64,000 nt of DNA from Salvelinus alpinus. Taxonomy: Eukaryota > Chordata > Actinopteri > Salmoniformes > Salmonidae. Below are positions 24,776-37,607 of the stretch, piece by piece. The stretch spans positions 21,978,038-22,042,037 of the forward strand of contig NC_092098.1 in the NCBI RefSeq assembly GCF_045679555.1, written 5' to 3'. The notes below the pieces were generated by a model that was not told where the DNA came from, did no database searches, and was given only the letters and a program-made list of their open reading frames with translations. The number at the start of each line of letters is the position of its first letter. The stretch's first letter is position 1. The position numbers and the translations under genes are program-made.

Positions 24776-24985
24776 TATCCCAGCAATATAAAGCTTTAAA
24801 CAGTAGGGACAGCAAAGAACCTACAGAAAGTAGGCCACTTCAACACACAATTACATTTAATATAAAGAATACATGTGAGAGTCTGGTAAAAGCTCTTTGA
24901 TCACCTGCTTTTAGTGTTTTTCCTCATAAAATAGAGATGGGTGGGTTGGTACAGTATTTTGGGAGGGGGGTTGTTTTGTACCTAC

Positions 24986-25400
24986 CTCTAAATGGGGGGA
25001 GATCCATGCTGCAGTGAAATGGGGCGGCTTGGGGTTGAGGAGGGGGAGGGGCGGCTCTCTCAGTTCCGTGGGGCCACAGCGCCTTGAGTCCCCTCCGCAG
25101 TCTTTTCAGGAGCGTCCCTGGAGTGCAACCAATCCCACGCCTCCTAGGGTCATTCCCCGCAAAGATGAAGAAGCAACAACCCAGCCCTGACGACAAGCAG
25201 CCGTTCCACAAGCAGCCGTTCCACAGCCTTGTCAGGGGCACAGCAGGGGCACAGCAGGGGCACAGCCGGGGCAGAGAGGTCTCTGGTCCACAGTGTGGAG
25301 ACCAGAGGGCAGAGTGGCGTGAGAAATATCCCAGAGAACACAAGAAAAAGTAACAGCCAGGTCCTCCGCTTCAGAATTAACAAATAATTGTACTCTTAAA
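24986..25400 (-). other. Possible 5' non-coding exon of spry3
   Basis: On the minus strand this GC-rich segment ends CCATTTAGAG|GTAGGTAC, a strong splice donor at 24986. No acceptor or transposon lies nearby, and the next good minus-strand acceptor before a recognisable coding exon is the spry3 one at 16399. It includes three tandem GGGGCACAGCA-type words at about 25222-25268. The 5' boundary given is a guess. Splicing would place a short frame, starting ATGGATCTCC near 25006, across the junction. This is inference from structure only. Confidence 0.3.
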
Positions 25401-26698
<1,298 letters not shown>

Positions 26699-28333
26699 CA
26701 GTGGGGAGAACAAGTATTTGATACACTGCCGATTTTGCAGGTTTTCCTACTTACAAGGCATGTAGAGGTCTGTCATTTTTATCATAGGTACACTTCAACT
26801 GTGAGAGACGGAATCTAAAACAAAAATCCAGAAAATCACATTGTATGATTTTTTTGCATTAATTTTGCATTTGCATTAATTTTTTGCATTAATTTGCATT
26901 TTATTGCATGACATAAGTATTTGATCACCTACCAACCAGTAAGAATTCCGGCTCTCACAGACCTGTTAGTTTTTCTTTAAGAAGCCCTCCTGTTCTCCAC
27001 TCATTACCTGTATTAACTGCACCTGTTTGAACTCGTTACCTGTATAAAAGACACCTGTCCACACACTCAATCAAACAGACTCCAACCTCTCCACAATGGC
27101 CAAGACCAGAGAGCTGTGTAAGGACATCAGGGATAAATTGTAGACCTGTACAAGGCTGGGATGGGCTACAGGACAATAGGCAAGCAGCTTGGTGAGAAGG
27201 CAACAACTGTTGGCACAATTATTAGAAAATGGAAGAAGTTCAAGATGACGGTCAATCACCCTCGGTCTGGGGCTCCATGCAAGATCTCACCTCGTGGGGC
27301 ATCAATGATCATGAGGAAGGTGAGGGATCAGCCCAGAACTACACGGCAGGACCTGGTCAATGACCTGAAGAGAGCTGGGACCACAGTCTCAAAGAAAACC
27401 ATTAGTAACACACTACGCCGTCATGGATTAAAATCCTGCAGCGCACGCAAGGTCCCCCTGCTCAAGCCAGCGCATGTCCAGGCCCGTCTGAAGTTTGCCA
27501 ATGACCATCTGGATGATCCAGAGGAGGAATGGGAGAAGGTCATGTGGTCTGATGAAACAAAAATAGAGCTTTTTGGTCTAAACTCCACTCGCCGTGTTTG
27601 GAGGAAGAAGAAGGATGAGTACAACCCCATGAACACCATCCCAACCGTGAAGCATGGAGGTGGAAACATCATTCTTTGGGGATGCTTTTCTGCAAAGGGG
27701 ACAGGACGACTGCACCGTATTGAGGGGAGGATGGATGGGGCCATGTATCGCGAGATCTTGACCAACAACCTCCTTCCCTCAGTAAGAGCATTGAAGATGG
27801 GTCGTGGCTGGGTCTTCCAGCATGACAACGACCCGAAACACACAGCCAGGGCAACTAAGGAGTGGCTCCGTAAGAAGCATCTCAAGGTCCTGGAGTGGCC
27901 TTGCCAGTCTCCAGACCTGAACCCAATAGAAAATCTTTGGAGGGAGCCGAAAGTCCGTATTGCCCAGCGACAGCCCCGAAACCTGAAGGATCTGGAGAAG
28001 GTCTGTATGGAGGAGTGGGCCAAAATCCCTGCTGCAGTGTGTGCAAACCTGGTCAAGAACTACAGGAAACGTATGATCTCTGTAATTGCAAACTAAGGTT
28101 TCTGTACCAAATATTAAGTTCTGCTTTTCTGATGTATCAAATACTTATGTCATGCAATAAAATGCAAATGAATTACTTAAAAATCATACAATGTGATTTT
28201 CTGGATTTTTGTTTTAGATTCCTTCTCTCACAGTTGAAGTGTACCTATGATAAAAATTACAGACCTCTACATGCTTTGTAAGTAGGAAAACCTGCAAAAT
28301 CGTCAGTGTATCAAATACTTGTTCTCCCCACTG
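26699..28333 (+). mobile_element. Tc1-like element, CAGTGGGGAGAACAAG family, near-intact
   Basis: The termini are inverted repeats CAGTGGGGAGAACAAGTATT and its complement ending TTGTTCTCCCCACTG, with TA at 26697-26698 and 28334-28335. Long subterminal repeats (CACTTCAACTGTGAGAGACG and partner) are conserved at both ends. The left repeat carries a small duplication of TTTTTGCATTAATTTTGCAT words near 26850-26900. At 1635 bases it is the longest of three family copies here (others 57744-59349 and 61748-63326). Confidence 0.95.
27096..28096 (+). pseudogene. Tc1-like transposase with a single-base deletion
   Basis: DD34E transposase. The start is the ATG at 27096 in CACAATGGCC. One base is missing in the GATAAATTGTAG segment near 27134 compared with the sibling copies, which shifts the frame. 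From 27161 the frame is open for 311 codons. The helix-turn-helix ([20 protein letters not shown]), the WSDETK block, the [11 protein letters not shown] block and [13 protein letters not shown] with the catalytic Glu are all intact. A premature TAA at 28094 removes the last few residues seen in a sibling copy, and Leu after WRE is replaced by Pro. It is the least damaged transposase in the window. Confidence 0.93.
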
Positions 28334-28560
28334 TATATTTTTGCAGTCAAATGTATATTTCAGACCCTTCCGTTCCACTGGCCACCTGCCTTACTCAGCA
28401 GGTTCTCTATGGCTGACTGTTGTCTTCCATATAGACAGTATGCATACAGTATATACATTCACACATCCCTACACAGTCATCTCCATGGTAACCATACACT
28501 GCTCGGGGTTCTAATGTCACAGGAACAAACAGCACTGCTTCCTGCTGGGGGAAAGAGAGG
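28334..28560. other. Unassigned sequence
   Basis: Short spacer between the Tc1-like element and the (TG)n tract. No feature recognised. Confidence 0.4.
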
Positions 28561-28561
28561 A

Positions 28562-28683
<122 letters not shown>

Positions 28684-28902
28684 ATGGCGTGTGAGGGAAA
28701 GAAAGGGGGAAAGAGAGGAGGAGAGAAAGGAGAGAAAAGGAGGCAGGTTGGTCATCTTGCAGGAATGCCCAATGAGAAAGAGATGGAGTTGGAAAAGTCA
28801 TAGAGGGATGGAGGGCGTAAAGACAAATGGATAGAAGGATTGAATGGTGGAGAGTAGAGAGGAGTGTGGGGTGATTAATTCTGTTCTGTGCCAGGGCAGG
28901 AT

Positions 28903-30203
28903 TGATGGGATAGAGAGTATAGAGGAGTGGAATGAGGGATAGAGAGGATGGAGGGATAGAGAGATGGAGGAGTGGATGGAGGGATAGAGAGATGGAGGAG
29001 TGGATGGAGGGATAGATGGTATAGAGGAGTGGATGGAGGGATAGAGAGATGGAGGAGTGGATGGAGGGATAGAGAAATGGAGGAGTGGATGGAGGAATAG
29101 ATGGTATAGAGGAGTGGATGGAGGGATAGAGAGATGGAGGAGTGGATGGAGGGATAGAGAGATGGAGGAGTGGATGGAGGGATAGAGAGATGGAGGAGTG
29201 GATGGAGGGATAGAGGGTATAGAGGAGTGGATGGAGGGATAGATGGTATAGAGGAGTGGATGGAGGGATAGATGGTATAGAGGAGTGGATGGAGGGATAG
29301 AGCGATGGAGGAGTGGATGGAGGGATAGAGGGTATAGAGGAGTGGATGGAGGGATAGAGAAATGGAGGAGTGGATGGAGGGATAGAGGGTATGGAGGAGT
29401 GGATGGAGGGATAGAGAGATGGAGGAGTGGATGGAGGGATAGATGGTATAGAGGAGTGGATGGAGGGATAGAGAGATGGAGGAGTGGATGGAGGGATAGA
29501 TGGTATAGAGGAGTGGATGGAGGGATAGAGAGATGGAGGAGTGGATGGAGGGATAGATGGTATAGAGGAGTGGATGGAGGGATAGAGAGATGGAGGAGTG
29601 GATGGAGGGATAGAGGGTATAGAGGAGTGGATGGAGGGATAGAGAGTATAGAGGAGTGGATGGAGGGATAGATGGTATAGAGGAGTGGATGGAGGGATAG
29701 AGAGATGGAGGAGTGGGTGGAGGGATAGAGAAATTGAGGAGTGGATGGAGGGATAGAGGGTATAGAGGAGTGGATGGAGGGATAGAGAGATGGAGGAGTG
29801 GATGGAGGGATAGAGAGATGGAGGAGTGGATGGAGGGATAGAGAAATGGAGGAGTGGATGGAGGGATAGAGAGATGGAGGAGTGGATGGAGGGATAGAGA
29901 GATGGAGGAGTGGATGGAGGGATAGAGAGATGGAGGAGTGGATGGAGGGATAGAGGGTATAGAGGAGTGGATGGAGGGATAGAGGGTATAGAGGAGTGGA
30001 TGGAGGGATAGAGAGATGGAGGAGTGGATGGAGGGATAGAGAGATGGAGGAGTGGATGGAGGGATAGAGGGTATAGAGGAGTGGATGGAGGGATAGAGAG
30101 TATAGAGGAGTGGATGGAGGGATAGAGAGATGGAGGAGTGGATGGAGGGATAGAGGGTATAGAGGAGTGGATGGAGGGATAGAGAGATGGAGGGATGGAG
30201 AGA
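28903..30203. repeat. 28/29-bp minisatellite, about 45 copies
   Basis: Units share GGATGGAGGGATAGA and alternate between a 28-base form ending GAGATGGAGGAGT and a 29-base form ending GGGTATAGAGGAGT or TGGTATAGAGGAGT. The two forms are intermixed. A 20-base direct repeat (GTTCTGTGCC plus AGGGCAGGAT) flanks the array at 28883-28902 and 30204-30223. Very long Ser/Pro/Leu/His frames on the minus strand are artefacts of the repeat. Confidence 0.97.
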
Positions 30204-30223
30204 GTTCTGTGCCAGGGCAGGAT

Positions 30224-30448
30224 CAATGTTAAATGGCCTGGTTAACGACCGGCACACAGCTGACAAAGTCATTCATTTCTGCCAGGACTCTGTGCTGTAT
30301 GTGTCCCACTGTCACAGTTCCACAGGCATGCACTGTGAACACTCTTATGCAGAACCCCAGAGCTGGGGGTCTGCTCCCCCGCTAGGCGCTCAGGATCAGG
30401 TTACACAACACACTGCAGTCCAGTGCTGACACACGCACATCAGTCCAA
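30224..30448. other. Unassigned spacer
   Basis: Ordinary sequence between two minisatellites. No gene is seen. Confidence 0.4.
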
Positions 30449-31853
30449 CTCAGTTATACTGTCTAAACCCAACTACAGACCTATACACAACCACTCAGGC
30501 TACGTTACACTCAGTTATACTGTCTAAACCCAACTACAGACCTATACACAACCACTCAGGCTACGTTACATTCAGTTATACTGTCTAAACCCAACTACAG
30601 ACCTATAGACAACCACTCAGGCTACGTTACACTCAGTTATACTGTCTAAACCCAACTACAGACCTATAGACAACCACTCAGGCTACGTTACACTCAGTTA
30701 TACTGTCTAAACCCAACTACAGACCTATAGACAACCACTCAGGCTACGTTACACTCAGTTATACTGTCTAAACCCAACTACAGACCTATAGACAACCACT
30801 CAGGCTACGTTACATTCAGTTATACTGTCTAAACCCAACTACAGACCTATACACAACCACTCAGGCTACGTTACATTCAGTTATACTGTCTAAACCCAAC
30901 TACAGACCTATACACAACCACTCAGGCTACGTTACACTCAGTTATACTGTCTAAACCCAACTACAGACCTATACACAACCACTCAGGCTACGTTACATTC
31001 AGTTATACTGTCTAAACCCAACTACAGACCTATAGACAACCACTCAGGCTACGTTACATTCAGTTATACTGTCTAAACCCAACTACAGACCTATACACAA
31101 CCACTCAGGCTACGTTACACTCAGTTATACTGTCTAAACCCAACTACAGACCTATACACAACCACTCAGGCTACGTTACACTCAGTTATACTGTCTAAAC
31201 CCAACTACAGACCTATACACAACCACTCAGGCTACGTTACACTCAGTTATACTGTCTAAACCCAACTACAGACCTATAGACAACCACTCAGGCTACGTTA
31301 CACTCAGTTATACTGTCTAAACCCAACTACAGACCTATAGACAACCACTCAGGCTACGTTACATTCAGTTATACTGTCTAAACCCAACTACAGACCTATA
31401 CACAACCACTCAGGCTACGTTACATTCAGTTATACTGTCTAAACCCAACTACAGACCTATAGACAACCACTCAGGCTACGTTACACTCAGTTATACTGTC
31501 TAAACCCAACTACAGACCTATAGACAACCACTCAGGCTACGTTACATTCAGTTATACTGTCTAAACCCAACTACAGACCTATACACAACCACTCAGGCTA
31601 CGTTACACTCAGTTATACTGTCTAAACCCAACTACAGACCTATACACAACCACTCAGGCTACGTTACACTCAGTTATACTGTCTAAACCCAACTACAGAC
31701 CTATAGACAACCACTCAGGCTACGTTACACTCAGTTATACTGTCTAAACCCAACTACAGACCTATACACAACCACTCAGGCTACGTTACATTCAGTTATA
31801 CTGTCTAAACCCAACTACAGACCTATAGACAACCACTCAGGCTACGTTAGATT
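30449..31853. repeat. 61-bp minisatellite, 23 copies
   Basis: The unit begins ACTCAGTTATACTGTCTAAA, continues CCCAACTACAGACCTATA and CACAACCACTCAGGC and ends TACGTTAC. I read 23 copies. Across the internal copies only two positions vary: C or T in ACACTCAG/ACATTCAG, and C or G in TATACAC/TATAGAC. All four combinations occur. The last copy is diverged (GTTAGATTCCG). No long frame crosses it. Confidence 0.97.
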
Positions 31854-32050
31854 CCGTTATACTACACAACTTACAGGTAACTGCCAAAATAATGGAAACA
31901 CTTGAGTAAATGAGGGATACAAAGTATATTGGTAGCAGGTGCTTCCACATTGGTGTGGTTCCTAAGTTAATATAGCAATTAACATCCCATTGTGCTTAGG
32001 GTCATGTATGAAAATGCTGGACAAGCCATTATTTTGGATACCATGGCTAT

Positions 32051-34499
32051 TTTATTTTTTATTTACTTATTTCACCTTTATTTAACCAAGTAGGCTAATT
32101 GAGAACAAGTTGTCATTTACAACTGCGACCTGGCCAAGATAAAGCAACGCAGTTCGACACATACAACAACACAGAGTTAAACATACAGTCAATAATACAG
32201 TAGAAAAAGTCTATATACAGTGTGTGCAAATGAGGTCGGATAAGGGAGGTAAGGCAATAAATAGGCCATGGTGGCGATGTAATTACAATATAGCAATTAA
32301 ACACTGGAATGGTAGATATGCAGAAGATGAATGTGCAAGTAGAGATACTGGGGTGCAAAGGAGGAAGATAAATAAATAAATACAGTATGGGGATGAGGTA
32401 GTTGGATGGGCTATTTACAGATGGGCTCTGTACAGGTGCAGTGATCTGTGAGCTGCTCTGACAGCTGGTGCTTAAAGTTAGTGAGGGAGATATGAGTCTC
32501 CAGTTTCAGTGATTTTTGCAGTTCGTTCCAGTCATTGGCAGCAGAGAACTGGAAGGAAAGGCGGCCAATGGAAGAATTGGCTTTGGGGGTGACCAGTGAA
32601 ATATACCTGCTGGAGCGCGTGCTACGGGTGGGTGCTGCTATGGTGACCAGTGAGCTGAGATAAGGCGGGGTTTTACCTAGCATAGACTTATAGATGACCT
32701 GGAGCCAGTGGGTTTGGCGACGAATATGAAGCGAGGGCCAGCCAACGAGAGCATACAGGTCGCAGTGGTGGGTAGTATATGGGGCTTTGGTGACAAAACG
32801 GATGGCACTGTGATAGACTGCATCCAATTTGTTGAGTAAAGTGTTAGAGGCTATTTTGTAAATGACATCGCCGAAGTCCAGGATCGGAAGCCGATTCTAG
32901 ATTTAATTTTGGATGGGAGATGCTTAATGTGAGTCTGGAAGGATAGTTTACAGTTTTACCAGACACTAGATATTTGTAGTTGTCCACATATTCTAAGTCA
33001 GAACCGTCCAGAGTAGTGATGCTGGACGAGCGGGCAGGTGCGGGCAGCGATCGGTTGAAGAGCATGCATTTAGTTTTACCTGCATTTAAGAGCAGTTGGA
33101 GGCCACGGAAGAGAGTTATATGGCATTGAAGCTCATCTGGAGGTTAGTTAACACAGTTTCCAAAGAAGGGCCAGAGGTATACAGAATGGTGTCGTCTGTG
33201 TAGAGGTGGATCAGAGAATCACCAGCAGCAAGAGCGACATCATTGATGTATACAGAGAAAAGAGTCGGCCTGGGAATTGAACCCTGTGGCACTCCCATAG
33301 AGACTGCCAGAGGTCCAGACAACAGGCCCTCCGATTTGACACACTGAACTCTGTCTGACAAGTAGTTGGTGAACCAGGCGAGGCAGTCATTTGAGAAACC
33401 AAGGCTGTTGAGTCTGCCGATAAGAATGTTGTGATTGACAGAGTCGAAATCCTTGGCCATGTCGATGAATACGGCTGCACAGTAATGTCTCTTATCGATG
33501 GCGGTTATGATATCGTTTAGGACCTTGAGCGTGGCTGAGGTGCACCATGACTATCTCGGGAATCAGATTGCATAGCGGAGAAGGTACAGTGAGATTCGAA
33601 ATGGTCGGTGATCTGTTTGTTAACTTGGCTTTTGAAGACCTTAGAAAGGCAGGGTAGGATAGATATAGGTCTGTAGCAGTTTGGGTCTAGAGTGTCTCCC
33701 CCTTTGAAGAGGGGGATGACCGCGGCAGCTTTCCAATCTTTGGGAATCTCAGACGACACGAAAGAGAGGTTGAACAGGCTAGTAATAGGGGTTGCAACAA
33801 TTTCGGCAGATCATTTTAGAAAGAGAAGTTCCAGATTGTCTAGCCCGGCTGATTTGTAGGGGTCCAGATTTTGCAGCTCTTTCAGAACATCAGCTATCTG
33901 GATTTAGGTGAAGGAGAAATGGGAAAGGCTTGGGCAAGTTGCTGCAGGGGGTGCTGAGATGTTGGCCGGGGTAGGGGTAGCCAGGTGGAAAGCATGGCCA
34001 GCCGTAGAAAAATGCTTATTGAAATTCTCAATTATAGTGGATTCATCAATGGTGACAGTGTTTCCTAGCCTCAGTGCAGTGGGCAGCTGGGAGGAGGTAT
34101 TCTTATTCTCCATTGACTTTACAGTGTCCCAGAACTTTTTGGAGTTTGTGCTACAGGATGCAAATTTCTGTTTGAAAAATCTAGCCTTAGCTTTCCTAAC
34201 TGCCTGTGTATATTGGTTCCTAACTTCCCTGAAACGTTGCATATCACGGGGGTTTTCGATGCTAATGCAGAACACCACAGGATGTTTTTGTGCTGGTCAA
34301 GGGCAGTCAGGTCTGGAGAGAACCAAGGGCTATATCTGTTCCTGGTCTAAAAAAATGTAATGGAGCATGCTTATTTAAGATGGTGAGGAAGGTACTTTTA
34401 AAGAATAACCAGGCATCCTCTACTGACGGAATGAGGTCAATATCCTTCCAGGATACCCGGGCCAGGTCGATTAGAAAAGCCTGCTCGCTGAAGTGTTTT
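32051..34499 (-). mobile_element. LINE, 5' truncated, inserted in a Tc1 element
   Basis: A non-LTR retrotransposon read on the minus strand. Its 3' end (plus strand TTTCACCTTTATTTAACC near 32072) matches the abundant salmonid LINE tail that ends in GGTTAAATAAAGGTGAAA. The 5' side stops at 34499 inside the region before the reverse transcriptase domain, so the endonuclease and 5' UTR are missing. Such 5' truncation is typical of target-primed reverse transcription. A second, shorter copy of the same family is at 41956-42880. Confidence 0.88.
32411..34278 (-). pseudogene. LINE reverse transcriptase, degenerate
   Basis: In order on the minus strand: a linker with NSKKFWDTVKSMENK (near 34100-34160); reverse transcriptase motifs KDWKAAAVIPLFKGG and NCYRPISILPCLSKVF (33640-33740); AKDFDSVNHNILI (33425-33460); GVPQGSIPRPTLFSVYIND (33245-33300), the active-site box YTDD in place of the usual YADD or FADD (near 33190), and the C-terminal region with YHSAIRFVTKAPYTTHHC (near 32770-32820). 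These are in several frames with stops and indels. It is a dead jockey/L2-like reverse transcriptase; the exact clade is not certain. Confidence 0.88.
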
Positions 34500-34838
34500 G
34501 CCCCAATCCACAGGGCACGAGTGGTCACTGAGTGGTTTGATGAGCATGAAAACGATGTAAATCATATGCCATGGCCGTCTCAGTCACCAGATCTCAACCC
34601 AATTGAACACTTATGGGAGATTCTGGAGCGGAGCCTGAGAGTTTTTTCCACCACCATCAACAAAACACAAAATTATGACATTTCTTGTGGAACAATGGTG
34701 TTTCATTCCTCCAATAGAGTTTCAGACACTTGTAGAATCTACGCCAAGGTGCATTGAAGCTGTTCTGGCTCGTGGTGACCCAAAGCCCTATTAAGACACT
34801 TTATGTTGGTGTTTCCGTTATTTTGGGAGTTATATGTA

Positions 34839-35660
34839 CTCTGACTTTGTTTCATTCCAGACATTTGCTCCCTTCCCTCTGTCCTCATTCCCTCCCTCCA
34901 TGTACTCCTCATTCAAGGGAAGTGAATGCAGGCATAGGGAAGGAAACCACTCTATGGAATGAAATGCAGCCGTAGTCAAGCTCCCCTCATCCCCTCATTC
35001 TATATCACACTGAGCTTCATAAACAGAGCCATCTGTATCTAATTCCTCCTCCCTTTCCCCTACTCACCCCCAACCCCATCACTACTCCCAGCTCTCCCCC
35101 TGTCCCTCCAATCCCTGGCTATAGTCTCTATTTGGCCCTGCGCAAATGAAACACTACACCGTTACCCTCCCTAGCCCCGTCCCCTCTCCCCTTCATCACC
35201 CATTTTTAACTTCGCCACCCCCTCCATCCCTACCCCTATTCCCCCTAGTCCTACGTCTATGAGCCAATCCCTCTCCACTCCTCCCCCCAGCCCCCCTTTC
35301 GCGCCCCCATAATTGTTTGTGATATTTAACCAAAATATCCGTGGTCCATTAACTGACCAGGGCTTGTTGATTGGCTCCGGTCGCCACCTGAAATAGCAGG
35401 GTTGGCCGCCGGCCAAACACCCATTTCCTGTTGGTCTGAGAGGCTGCATGCAGCCACTGGGGCTCAGATGCATTTCCTGACTTATATTAATGACCAGGAG
35501 TGCATCAGCAGCTACAGCCTGCAAGCCCCCACCGCTCACGAGAGAGGGAGGGAGGACGTGAGGATGAGAGGGAGGGAGTAGGGATGGAAGGAGAGATAGA
35601 AGAGAGGGTGGGGGATGAGTGTGTGAGTGACACAGATAGAGAGAAAGAGAGAGAGGGGGG
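34839..35660. other. Unassigned sequence, possibly conserved non-coding
   Basis: No coding exon is supported. The part at about 35290-35520 is free of simple repeats and contains AT-rich words such as CCATAATTGTTTGTGATATT and CAAAATATCCGTGG. It looks unlike the transposons around it and might be a conserved element; this is a guess. Confidence 0.3.
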
Positions 35661-35661
35661 G

Positions 35662-35945
35662 TGTAGTGATGAATGAAGAGACGGAGATACAGAATTCAAT
35701 GAGATTGAGCAGCAGAAAGGTGGACTGAGAGTGAGAGAAAGAGTGAGGGAGAGAGAAGCATGAGAAGAAAGATGGAAAAGATGAGAGATAAGCGACTATT
35801 TTAAATAAATGGAGAGGGAGTGAACCAGAGAGAGAGAGATTAATAAAGACTGGGGGGTGTTAAAGATAGAGAGGAGAGAGACAGTCCAGAATTACATCAT
35901 ATGGAGGAAAGATGAGCATAGTCATCTCTTCCATGGGAAAACAGA
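35662..35945. repeat. Tandem duplication, copy A left flank
   Basis: From GATGAATGAAGAGACGGAGA through CAGAATTCAATGAGATTGAG to CATCTCTTCCATGGGAAAAC this matches 40560-40845 closely, including AGTCCAGAATTACATCATAT versus AGTCCATAATTACATCATAT. Confidence 0.85.
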
Positions 35946-37160
35946 GAGAGTGGAGGGACGAAGGCTCTTCCTGGCAGAGGGAAACAGAGAGAGTGGAGGG
36001 ACGAAGTCTCTTCCTGGCAGAGGGAAACAGAGAGAGTGGAGGGACGAAGGCTCTTCCTGGCAGAGGGAAACAGAGAGAGTGGAGGGACGAGGGCTCTTCC
36101 TGGCAGAGGGAAACAGAGAGAGTGGAGGGACGAAGGCTCTTCCTGGCAGAGGGAAACAGAGAGAGTGGAGGGACGAGGGCTCTTCCTGGCAGAGGGAAAC
36201 AGAGAGAGTGGAGGGACGAAGGCTCTTCCTGGCAGAGGGAAACAGAGAGAGTGGAGGGACGAGGGCTCTTCCTGATAGAGGGAAACAGAGAGAGTGGAGG
36301 GACGAAGGCTCTTCCTGGCAGAGGGAAACAGAGAGAGTGGAGGGACGAGGGCTCTTCCTGATAGAGGGAAACAGAGAGAGTGAAGGGGCGACGGCTCTTC
36401 CTGGCAGAGGGAAACAGAGAGAGTGGAGGGACGAGGGCTCTTCCTGACAGAGGGAAACAGAGAGAGTGGAGGGACGAAGGCTCTTCCTGGCAGAGGGAAA
36501 CAGAGAGAGTGGAGGGGCGAGGGCTCTTCCTGGCAGAGGGAAACAGAGAGAGTGGAGGGACGAGGGCTCTTCCTGACAGAGGGAAACAGAAAGAGTGGAG
36601 GGACGAAGGCTCTTCCTGACAGAGGGAAACAGAGCGAGTGGAGGGACGAGGGCTCTTCCTGACAGAGGGAAACAGAGAGAGTGGAGGGACGAGGGCTCTT
36701 CCTGACAGAGGGAAACAGAGAGAGTGGAGGGACGAGGGCTCTTCCTGGCAGAGGGAAACAGAGAGAGTGGAGGGGCAAGGGCTCTTCCTGGCAGAGGGAA
36801 ACAGAGAGAGTGGAGGGACGAAGGCTCTTCCTCACAGAGGGAAACAGAGAGAGTGGAGGGGCGAGTGCTCTTCCTGACAGAGGAAAACAGAGCGAGTGGA
36901 GGGGCGAGGGCTCTTCCTGACAGAGGAAAACATAGAGAGTGAAGCGGTGAGTGCTCTTCCTGACAGAGGGAAACAGAGAGAGTGGAGGGGTGAGGGCTCT
37001 TCCTGACAGAGGGAAACAGAGAGAGTGGAGGGACGAAGGCTCTTCCTGACAGAGGAAAACAGAGAGAGTGGAGGGACGAGGGCTCATCCTGACAGAGGGA
37101 AACAGAGAGAGTGGAGGGGTGAGGGCTCTTCCTGACAGAGGAAAACAGAGAGGGAAAAAG
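35946..37160. repeat. 43-bp minisatellite (copy A array)
   Basis: The unit is GAGGGAAACAGAGAGAGTGG then AGGGACGAGGGCTCTTCCTG then a three-base variable end (GCA, ACA or ATA), 43 bases, about 28 copies. Because 43 is not a multiple of three, the three frames rotate from unit to unit, producing repeated 79-codon and longer apparent frames. The same repeat with 39-bp units lies at 40846-41505. Confidence 0.96.
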
Positions 37161-37600
37161 AGGAGAAAGAGTGACATGACATGGCAGCCGTTAAACAAGG
37201 CCATTCTCCCAGGTCAAAGGTCAAATAGACAGACATGAGGGTGATGGGGCACATCACTAATACAGAGGACATAATGGTAGGGGCTAGGGGAGGCTGGGGT
37301 TAGGGGGTAGGTGTACAGATCACAGAAGGTGGTGAGGGTTGAAGGCCAGTGAGGGTGTGTGGTACGGTAGGCGCGGGGTACAGACTAGAGAGACAAAGAG
37401 TTGAGTTAGAGAAGGTTGAGGGTTGTGTGTGGTATGGCATTTGAAGCATGTATACGCCCCTCTTGACCTGACAGGGTCTTGGAGCCGGGGGGGGGGGGGG
37501 GGGGGGGGTGGCACTGACCCACTGCAGGGGTCCTGGTTAGAGGGGTCAACAGAGGTCAGAGAAAGAGCTGCCACTCACAAATTCCTTAGTCAGAGTGAAG
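37161..37600. other. Spacer with a G22 tract
   Basis: Ordinary sequence with a homopolymer of about 22 G at 37487-37508. No gene is seen. Confidence 0.5.
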
Positions 37601-37607
37601 AGACAGA

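Larger units (their letters stand above)
31874..34836. mobile_element. Tc1-like element split by a LINE
   Basis: The left part (31874-32050) starts CAGGTAACTGCCAAAATAAT and ends CCATGGCTAT. The right part (34500-34836) starts GCCCCAATCCACAGGGCACG and ends with the inverse terminus, with TA at 31872-31873 and 34837-34838. The right part holds the transposase C-terminal motif [14 protein letters not shown] near 34575-34620. The known family layout (recalled) puts these parts almost adjacent, so the LINE was inserted between them. The element itself is an internally deleted, non-autonomous form. Confidence 0.85.

Noticed and set aside
24924-25343. 139-codon minus-strand frame
   Set aside because: Crosses the good splice donor at 24986 and shows no recognisable domain; more likely UTR or non-coding.
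27421-28056. 211-codon minus-strand frame
   Set aside because: Shadow of the transposase gene; the same shadow recurs at the other two copies.
30449-31853. CRISPR-like appearance of regularly spaced repeats
   Set aside because: The 61-bp units are contiguous with no unique spacers, and the organism is a vertebrate.
33908-34757. Plus-strand frames of about 150 codons
   Set aside because: Antisense to the LINE or the C-terminus of the split Tc1-like transposase.
35897-37204. 435-codon minus-strand frame with repeated LCFPLSGRAL-like peptide
   Set aside because: A consequence of the 43-bp array rotating through three frames; not conserved in the 39-bp sister array.
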